Both the position numbers and the translations under genes were made by a program. A model generated the notes under the pieces. That model was not told the DNA's origin, ran no database searches, and saw only the letters and a program-made list of their open reading frames with translations. From JAWPMV01 sp038527215 (GTDB taxonomy: Bacteria > Bacteroidota > Bacteroidia > J057), in assembly GCA_038527215.1 (NCBI GenBank), contig JBCBGC010000193.1, positions 1 to 9,357 on the forward strand: DNA of 9,357 bases, given 5' to 3'. Position 1 is the first letter of the stretch. The number at the start of each line of letters is the position of its first letter. Positions 1-4,824 of this stretch are shown piece after piece.

Positions 1-49
1 ATTATAATTGCAGCATTTATAGCCGCAATTACAATTGATCCAAATGCAA
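1..49. repeat. Left copy of inverted/direct repeat pair (35-bp perfect IR arm plus 17-bp direct repeat)
   Basis: Positions 1-35 are the exact reverse complement of 329-363. The next stretch, 33-49 (AATTGATCCAAATGCAA), is instead repeated in direct orientation at 361-377. The first 35 bases form a quasi-palindrome: arms ATTATAATTGCAGC and GCCGCAATTACAAT (2 mismatches in 14) around the 7-base loop ATTTATA. The left end touches the window edge, so the inverted repeat may extend further left. No transposase or recombinase gene is in view. Confidence 0.85.
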
Positions 50-57
50 TCATCTGA
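1..57 (+). CDS. Possible 3' end of a gene entering from the left (membrane-protein tail)
   Basis: Frame 1 on the plus strand is open from the window edge to TGA at 55-57 and reads IIIAAFIAAITIDPNAII. The first 12 residues equal the tail of the minus-strand membrane protein at 322-978, because the DNA is the inverted-repeat arm and the frame is kept. This could be the end of an inverted paralogue lying to the left, or only an incidental reading of the repeat. The overlap with the start of the 44-283 gene argues for caution. Only sequence left of the window would decide. Confidence 0.2.
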   Translation: MIIAAFIAAITIDPNAII

Positions 58-283
58 AAAAGAAATTCGAGAAATCAAACGATATTTGAAGCCTTTAATC
101 GAAGGTTTACACCATGAATACCGTCATCGTTTAATAGTTACAGCCTTGATAGAAAGTGCCTTTGATTTGATGATGGCAGAACATAGCGACCCCAATGCTA
201 ATTTGGCTTTTCTTCCGGTATATGTTCAAGGCGTTGCAATGAAGCGTTTAGAGGGACTCAGTTATGATGTGCCTAAAAATTAA
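44..283 (+). CDS. Small hypothetical protein, 79 aa
   Basis: I do not recognise this protein. From ATG 44 it gives 79 residues, beginning MQSSEKEIREIKRYLKPLIE and ending in TAA at 281-283. An in-frame TTG at 35 would add three residues, but ATG 44 is preferred. No Shine-Dalgarno motif precedes it, and the start lies inside the 17-bp direct repeat, so its promoter must lie in or left of the repeat. The sequence looks like a real soluble protein: a charged N-terminal helix (EKEIREIKRYLKPL), a mixed helical middle, no transmembrane segment, and a C-terminal part with LAFLPVYVQGVAMKRLEGL. Base composition is AT-rich like the neighbouring membrane-protein gene and unlike the rest of the window. 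It is convergent with that gene, with 38 bases between the stops and no clear terminator. The bracketing inverted repeat suggests the two genes share an accessory or mobile history. Confidence 0.5.
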   Translation: MQSSEKEIREIKRYLKPLIEGLHHEYRHRLIVTALIESAFDLMMAEHSDPNANLAFLPVYVQGVAMKRLEGLSYDVPKN

Positions 284-321
284 CTTGTAAACCCTCTTCC
301 CGTTTCTACTAGATAAAAACG

Positions 322-978
322 TCATAATATTGTAATTGCGGCTATAAATGCTGCAATTATAATTGATCCAAATGCAAACCATCTCCTGGAGGGATCTTTA
401 TCCAATATTATCCAAGTGATACCGCCCGCTACTACTAAGAAAAGGCATGTGAGTCCAAACGAATTTTTATGATCTATTAACCATGCCCAATCAAGGGCTC
501 TAGGAAGAGTAAATGCAGCAATTCCACAAAGAATCCAAGCTAAAACACCTATTATTACCTTTAAAAAGGTGCTGAGATATTTTATTCGACTCCGGAGGTC
601 TTTTATTGCCTTTTCAGACAAATCTTTTTCAACCTGGATTGGATCACCACCAAGCTCAGCCAGTCGCTTAAGAGCTAGATTCTTGCTTTCTAAAAGTAGA
701 GGGAGAATCCCGAATTCAAGAAGATGGCCTGAGGATGACTTTGCTAGGACAACAAGCCCTTCTGCAATAATATTCACTTTCAATTTGCCGAACAAGGAAG
801 CCTTGCTAATGGCTATATCAATGTTTTCAAGGCTTCTTGTAAGCTCATCCACAGATTGAATGCTAATCTGTTCTTTGGTTATATTGAGTCGCTCTAACTC
901 GATTTTAAAGAACCTTTCAATGAGTACATTTAAATCTTCCTGAAAATTAATTTCTAGTTTTTTTTGCCCAACTCCCAT
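322..978 (-). CDS. Hypothetical membrane protein, 218 aa, three C-terminal transmembrane helices
   Basis: The family is not recognised. Residues 1-135 form a soluble, mostly helical, charged region with many Leu, Glu and Lys residues (for example NVLIERFFKIELERLNITKE). Three hydrophobic helices follow, at about 136-158, 173-192 and 200-218, and the last one ends the protein. The layout, a cytoplasmic helical domain anchored by a short membrane bundle, occurs in several accessory and defence-type proteins, but nothing here proves a function. ATG 978 is the natural start; no Shine-Dalgarno is seen and the upstream bases are very AT-rich. The last 14 codons lie in the 35-bp inverted repeat shared with the window's left edge, so the C-terminal helix is encoded by repeated, quasi-palindromic DNA. 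The gene is AT-rich compared with the envelope genes further right and convergent with the 79-aa gene. It could be horizontally acquired. Confidence 0.75.
   Translation of the reverse strand: MGVGQKKLEINFQEDLNVLIERFFKIELERLNITKEQISIQSVDELTRSLENIDIAISKASLFGKLKVNIIAEGLVVLAKSSSGHLLEFGILPLLLESKNLALKRLAELGGDPIQVEKDLSEKAIKDLRSRIKYLSTFLKVIIGVLAWILCGIAAFTLPRALDWAWLIDHKNSFGLTCLFLVVAGGITWIILDKDPSRRWFAFGSIIIAAFIAAITIL
329..377. repeat. Right copy of inverted/direct repeat pair
   Basis: Positions 329-363 are the exact reverse complement of 1-35, and 361-377 repeats 33-49 in direct orientation. The right copy therefore differs from the left mainly by inversion of its quasi-palindromic core relative to the 17-bp flank. 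It lies wholly within the 3' coding part of the 218-aa membrane-protein gene (residues FAFGSIIIAAFIAAITI on the minus strand), so one copy is under protein-coding constraint. The two inverted arms enclose 293 bases that carry the 79-aa gene. Confidence 0.85.
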
Positions 979-1365
979 GCTATATATTATTACACAATAT
1001 AGTACGAATATAGGCTTTCAAAAGATTATGCGTACGGAAATTCCGTTTTCGCCATACGAACTCGTCAAGAATACCCCCGGCTCTTCAATCATCATCAATG
1101 ATATAAGAAATGCAGGTTTTGGCCTATGACCAAGCACCTCCTTTTTACTCCCCGCCAACAAAAAAGTTGGGAGAAAATAAAGGAAGGCGATGAGGTAATT
1201 AGAAAGTAAAATAGGGCCTGTTAAGTTGTCCCTATTCCTGAAGATCGTAAGGATCAGATTATGCCTCCTGATTAAACGTAAGCCTAGAAGTCGCACATTA
1301 GGATTTCCTTTCTGTGTGGGGCTAAGCTTGGTTTCCTAAAGATGAGCGTCAGCATATACTCTTGA

Positions 1366-1387
1366 CTTCTCAAATTGAATTGAGAAG
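1366..1387. repeat. Perfect 8-bp inverted repeat (CTTCTCAA / TTGAGAAG)
   Basis: CTTCTCAA at 1366-1373 and TTGAGAAG at 1380-1387 are perfect reverse complements separated by ATTGAA, giving a stable potential hairpin or a dyad operator. It is the first of three closely packed inverted repeats downstream of the LysM gene. No T-run follows on either strand, so it is not a typical intrinsic terminator. Confidence 0.6.
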
Positions 1388-1391
1388 AGAA

Positions 1392-1454
1392 TTCTTCAAG
1401 GAATTAGTAGAGAGCAATTCCTTTAGATTTACGTGAATTAGCTACCTTGAAGAA
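1392..1454. repeat. Nested inverted repeats with mutually exclusive stems
   Basis: TTCTTCAAGG at 1392-1401 pairs perfectly with CCTTGAAGAA at 1445-1454. AAGGAATT at 1398-1405 pairs perfectly with AATTCCTT at 1416-1423 across a 10-base loop. The two pairings share AAGG at 1398-1401, so a transcript could form one stem or the other but not both fully. On the minus strand the region begins 27 bases after the LysM stop codon, so it would be part of that mRNA's 3' end if transcription continues. Function is unknown: mRNA end structure, small RNA and element remnant are all possible. Confidence 0.55.
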
Positions 1455-1480
1455 CAATGCAATGGCTATAGCTTGATGAC

Positions 1481-2665
1481 TTATCGTTCGATCCGAACCG
1501 TAGGAGGATTGCCCGCGCCATCCAGCACTTTCATACAAGCTGGGGACAGGCCAATGATGGCTGCACCAGCCTTGCGGGAGAGCTTAGCCACCACGGTTAC
1601 TTCCACAAAGCCTGGGTTATTAGGAATGCGCATTTTCAGGCGCGTACCTACGGGCAGGTTGGGGTGAGCCGCATAAAAGGGATTCGAAACCATGTCGGTT
1701 ACCACAGGTACATAGCTTCCTTCTTCAAAAAAGGACCGTGGAGCATCCATCCTGGCGTCTGAGGCTACCGTGCCAGGATAGGGCTGGAAGGTTTCTTCCT
1801 CTGGGTTGACTTCATCCCAATCTTCAATGCGCTTGGTCCGATCGCTCCGGGTGTTATAGGTCCGGCGTCCGGCTTCGGGCTGGAGATTGTCGATGCTGCC
1901 TACTTCGCTTTCGGTGAAAAAAGGATCTTCTATGTCTTCTACCCGGTTAGGCGTGCTACGGGTGGTATTGAGGGCTTCGTATTCATCCGGATTGACGGCG
2001 GGTCGGAAGGTCGGCTCACTGTCGAAATCCGAGTTAGAGGCTACTCCGGTTCCGTTATAGGTGCCTGCTGCTCGTTTTTGGGCAGAGGCAAAGTGCCCTT
2101 TCATGTCCTGAGTCTTGACATCTTCATACCAGCGATCGACAATGATGGTTTGGCCTTCCCGCACATCAGAAAGGGCATTCCAGGCCCTGATTTCTTCTAC
2201 CTGGACATTGTTGTCTTCAGCGATGGAATAAATGGTTTCCCCGGGCATGACTTTATACCAGGTTTTACGCTCAATTTTGGCGGTCTCGGGTACCTCATAG
2301 GCCCTGTTTCGGGAAGCAATATCTTCCGGATACCGGGTATGGGCAGGGTCTTCGCGAAAATTGGTGGGAATCCGGGAGTCTGGCAAAGCTACAATGAGCT
2401 TTTGACCCCGAAAGATCACATCTCCCCTGAGTTGATTCAGGGCCTTCAGTTCATTAACGGTGAGATCATAGGTTTTGGCAATCCGAAAAAGGGTTTCCCC
2501 TTTTTTCACCACATGGACGGTTCCCTGTTTAGGGGCATCCTTTGGAGTGACGATTTCCATAACCTGTGCTTCCAGCATGAGGGGAGAGAAACCCCAGGCC
2601 AGCACCAGAAGCAGGGAAAAGATCCGTTGAGAAAAAGGGAGAGAGAACAAATTGCTACGCCTCAT
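1481..2665 (-). CDS. Secreted LysM protein with degenerate RlpA-like double-psi beta-barrel domain
   Basis: This is a predicted periplasmic peptidoglycan-binding protein of 394 aa. ATG 2665 is chosen over the longer frame from 2761 because it puts a good signal peptide at the N-terminus (MRRSNLFSLP, then a hydrophobic core, likely cleavage near residue 33). It overlaps the ligase gene's end by 11 bases. LysM 1 spans about 49-93 (HVVKKGETLFRIAKTYDLTV) and LysM 2 about 135-177 (YKVMPGETIYSIAEDNNVQV). Residues 180-310 are a low-complexity linker rich in Asp, Glu, Asn, Thr and Arg. Residues 315-394 resemble the RlpA/DPBB barrel, with AAHPNLPVGTRLKM at 332-345 and IIGLSPACMKVL at 370-381. RlpA has an NDRGPF-type loop and IDLS with acidic residues; here these read AKLSRKAG and IIGLS, so lytic transglycosylase activity is unlikely. 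A structural or regulatory cell-wall role is the best guess. Confidence 0.88.
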   Translation of the reverse strand: MRRSNLFSLPFSQRIFSLLLVLAWGFSPLMLEAQVMEIVTPKDAPKQGTVHVVKKGETLFRIAKTYDLTVNELKALNQLRGDVIFRGQKLIVALPDSRIPTNFREDPAHTRYPEDIASRNRAYEVPETAKIERKTWYKVMPGETIYSIAEDNNVQVEEIRAWNALSDVREGQTIIVDRWYEDVKTQDMKGHFASAQKRAAGTYNGTGVASNSDFDSEPTFRPAVNPDEYEALNTTRSTPNRVEDIEDPFFTESEVGSIDNLQPEAGRRTYNTRSDRTKRIEDWDEVNPEEETFQPYPGTVASDARMDAPRSFFEEGSYVPVVTDMVSNPFYAAHPNLPVGTRLKMRIPNNPGFVEVTVVAKLSRKAGAAIIGLSPACMKVLDGAGNPPTVRIER

Positions 2666-3986
2666 AAAGCTTGGTTTTTGAGTTGGAATGTTGTTCGCGT
2701 GAGGAATCAGCTTGCAAGCGTGAACGTTGATAAGCGGGGATGAGCATATAAAAAACACCAAAGAAGCTTAGCCCCAGCTGTCTTTCTAAGAACGACTCAA
2801 ACAGCATTCCTGACATAAACAGAACGATAAAAGCTACGAAAAGTAACGAAAGAGGTTGTCCTGGCCAGAAAAAACGAAAACTCAAAAGGCAGAAAAAAGC
2901 GATGATCCCCAGGCTTCCCAGGCTCACCATATATTCCAAATATTGGTTATGTGGGTTTTGCAGGAGTTTGCCGGCATCAGCTTTCTGGGCCCAGCCATTG
3001 GTTTCATACATGGCTTGCATGCTGGTCTCGACATCTGAAATTCCTACCCCTGCGATCGGATGCGCCCCGTACACATCCAGGGCGGTTTCCCAGGCTACCA
3101 GCCTTTTGCCAAAGGATAAATCTGATACATCATTGCCCAACTGGTATTGTTGCCAATCCCAGAGCGACACATCCATGCGTAGCTTAAAACTTGGTACGGT
3201 CAGGTAACTCAGCACGGGCACGCCTACCAGCATCACCACGAAGGCCATCCCGATCCAGAAATTGGTTTGTTGGATGAAATAGTAAAATCCCAATCCGCCC
3301 AAACTTAGGTAAAAGGCTACCATACCTGTCCTGGAAGAGAAAATGTGCAGGCAAAGGATCTGTAACAAAATGACCGCTATTAGCAGCCATTTTTCTCCTT
3401 TGAAGCCTACGTAGCTTTTCTCGATGATCATGGCCAGTCCTAGTATCCCCCCGAAAGCCTGCATCAGCCCAAAATAAATATGGCTGTAAGAACCGACGAT
3501 GTCGATGGGGGTATTTTGTCCCACTGCAACCGTCATAGATTCAAAATCCCCCACATACTGATTCAGGGTCAGGATACTCACGACCGAAAGGGTGATCAAG
3601 TAGCCCCAGAACAACAGGGCGTATTGCCTTTGCCGAAAAGGAGGGATCACCACCAGCCCGAAGGGAACTGCGATGAACAATAGCTTGGTTTTGATATCCC
3701 GGACCCAGCCGGACATATCTTCCGTGTACAATATGGAAAAGAGCGCCAGGAGGACCAGAGGCAATCCGGCCCAGGCCTGGAGGTTGTTTTTCCAATCGCC
3801 GAAATCCCTATGTTGGATGATATACCATAAACTGGCAGCCCCGAGGATGCCCATAGCAATACCCAACATAGCTTTGGAGACAATCATACCCACCAAAAAC
3901 ACCAAACAGCCAAACCAGCTGAGGTTAGATGGTGAATACATCGTGCGCGTGTTCGTCGAATGGATTTTTTCCCTGATTAAGGACAT
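2655..3986 (-). CDS. O-antigen ligase / Wzy-type polymerase family membrane protein
   Basis: This is a 443-aa polytopic inner-membrane protein of the Wzy_C (PF04932) superfamily. Members join or polymerise lipid-linked glycans, as WaaL does with O-antigen on lipid A-core. Around ten or more hydrophobic segments run from residue 22 to 420. Family hallmarks are SSRTGMVAF at 217-225 with HIF before it, then SFGKRLVAWETALD and HPIAGVGI in the large loop at 291-316, and NPHNQYLEYMVSLGSLG at 344-360. The Arg of the loop and the His of the PHNQ motif match residues known to be needed in WaaL. ATG 3986 is taken as the start; ATG at residue 16 (3941) is an alternative, closer to the first helix. The last 11 bases overlap the LysM gene, suggesting coupled translation. 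Ligase and polymerase cannot be told apart by sequence alone, and no glycosyltransferase neighbours lie in the window to help. Confidence 0.88.
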   Translation of the reverse strand: MSLIREKIHSTNTRTMYSPSNLSWFGCLVFLVGMIVSKAMLGIAMGILGAASLWYIIQHRDFGDWKNNLQAWAGLPLVLLALFSILYTEDMSGWVRDIKTKLLFIAVPFGLVVIPPFRQRQYALLFWGYLITLSVVSILTLNQYVGDFESMTVAVGQNTPIDIVGSYSHIYFGLMQAFGGILGLAMIIEKSYVGFKGEKWLLIAVILLQILCLHIFSSRTGMVAFYLSLGGLGFYYFIQQTNFWIGMAFVVMLVGVPVLSYLTVPSFKLRMDVSLWDWQQYQLGNDVSDLSFGKRLVAWETALDVYGAHPIAGVGISDVETSMQAMYETNGWAQKADAGKLLQNPHNQYLEYMVSLGSLGIIAFFCLLSFRFFWPGQPLSLLFVAFIVLFMSGMLFESFLERQLGLSFFGVFYMLIPAYQRSRLQADSSREQHSNSKTKLYEA

Positions 3987-4025
3987 AAACTTACATTCTC
4001 TCAGGGCTTATTTTACAACAAATCG

Positions 4026-4049
4026 GGCAAAAATCTATCATCTTTTGCC
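4026..4049. repeat. 7-bp inverted repeat in the ligase leader (possible operator)
   Basis: GGCAAAA at 4026-4032 and TTTTGCC at 4043-4049 are perfect reverse complements with a 10-base spacer, in the 88-base gap between the lipoprotein and ligase genes. On the minus strand the same bases contain TAGATTTTTG, close to the Bacteroidota TAnnTTTG element. The dyad could therefore overlap a secondary promoter for the ligase gene. It lacks a following T-run, so a terminator is less likely. Confidence 0.3.
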
Positions 4050-4074
4050 AGGAAAATCAGGGAAAAATCCGCGA

Positions 4075-4767
4075 CTACTTTAATACAATTGAGGTGTTGA
4101 GCATTTCGGTGTCCTGAATCAAATCTTTGAGATTGGCTTCAATTTCTACCTCTTTGTGCTTCTTGCCCAGGAGGGTAGCTTCTGCCACGGAATAAACCAC
4201 CTTGATCGGTTTGGCAAAAGTGAAATTGAGTTTGTAGTTCATCGACTGCAGCACAGAGCGCAGTTTTTCCGATTCATCCGCCTGCTCAATGAATTTGCCT
4301 GCCATGGAATTTTTGGACATGAGATGGGTACGGCGGATCACATTGTTATCCATACTGAAGAAGGTGTGGGGCGTAGAAACCTGTTCATCCACCAGGATAA
4401 TGTTGAGGGCATCGTTCAAGGCAGCCAGGTGCTCGAACTTAAAGTTGATCCCGTAGCGATTCTCTTCCTGATCATTGATCAGGTTGATTTCGCTGATGCC
4501 GGAGACATTGGCCAGGTCAGGCACCAGATCATCCAGGGATAACTCTTCCATCGGCAGGTCAAAATCCCGTCCTTCCTCAGATTCTTGTAATGCTTCCAGG
4601 AAATCGGCCAGATCGTCGAGCTGCACGACATATTGCATGAATCCTGAGCCGTTACGCTTGAATTCATAGGTCTCCTCGATGGTTAGACAACCGCTGAGGC
4701 CGGTGGCAAAAAAGAAAAGGAGGCAGTAGGTCAGCAACCTGTTAGGAGCAGAGAAGGAAATTGACAT
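4075..4767 (-). CDS. Predicted lipoprotein of unknown function, 230 aa
   Basis: The start at ATG 4767 is preferred over 4803 because it places a compact SPII signal first: a positive region ending in Arg 10, the hydrophobic stretch LLTYCLLFFFATG, and the lipobox LSGC with the acylated Cys at residue 27. The mature part begins CLTIEETYEFKRNGSGFMQY, where the YEF-x3-GSG pattern followed by a beta-strand is common in Bacteroidota lipoproteins that respond to or scaffold envelope components. An acidic helical insert lies at about 45-70 (LEALQESEEGRDFDLPMEEL). The C-terminal part is beta-rich (LNFTFAKPIKVVYSVAEATL), loosely like DUF3153/LppM-type lipoproteins; that resemblance is inference. No enzyme motif is seen. 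It starts 57 bases after the DUF5682-like gene and probably shares its transcript. It most likely sits on the periplasmic face of the outer or inner membrane. Confidence 0.78.
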   Translation of the reverse strand: MSISFSAPNRLLTYCLLFFFATGLSGCLTIEETYEFKRNGSGFMQYVVQLDDLADFLEALQESEEGRDFDLPMEELSLDDLVPDLANVSGISEINLINDQEENRYGINFKFEHLAALNDALNIILVDEQVSTPHTFFSMDNNVIRRTHLMSKNSMAGKFIEQADESEKLRSVLQSMNYKLNFTFAKPIKVVYSVAEATLLGKKHKEVEIEANLKDLIQDTEMLNTSIVLK

Positions 4768-4824
4768 AGGTGCTAAATCTTGTGGTGTTGGGTAAAATAG
4801 CACATCCGATAAAAGATGCCCATC

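Larger units (their letters stand above)
979..1480. other. About 500-base intergenic region without a convincing gene
   Basis: No open frame here looks protein-like on either strand. The region separates the AT-rich accessory genes from the GC-richer envelope genes. It contains a small palindrome at 1034-1046 (ACGGAAATTCCGT) and a purine-rich minus-strand AAGGAGGTG at 1134-1142 with no well-placed start codon after it. A cluster of inverted repeats at 1366-1454 is listed separately. The region may be the scar of an old insertion, or may carry the 3' end of the minus-strand LysM transcript. No tRNA or rRNA signature was seen. Confidence 0.6.

Noticed and set aside
1..377. Integron attC cassette site
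   Set aside because: The repeats are perfect inverted arms, and no GTTRRRY/RYYYAAC core sites were found around them, unlike attC sites.
1134..1142. AAGGAGGTG on the minus strand as a ribosome-binding site
   Set aside because: No start codon with a protein-like frame lies 5-12 bases downstream, and the genes of this genome do not seem to use strong Shine-Dalgarno sites.
1018..1296. Minus-strand 92-aa frame in the gene-poor region
   Set aside because: It has an odd composition, no recognisable domain, no ribosome-binding site or promoter fitting its start, and lies in a repeat-bearing intergenic stretch; likely chance.
2078..2743. Long plus-strand frame (221 codons) opposite the LysM gene
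   Set aside because: It is antisense to a clear LysM/DPBB gene; its Gly/Phe/Pro-rich translation is typical of a shadow frame.
2666..2761. Longer N-terminus for the LysM protein
   Set aside because: The extra 32 residues lie inside the ligase coding sequence and would put a non-signal segment before a good signal peptide; ATG 2665 is better.
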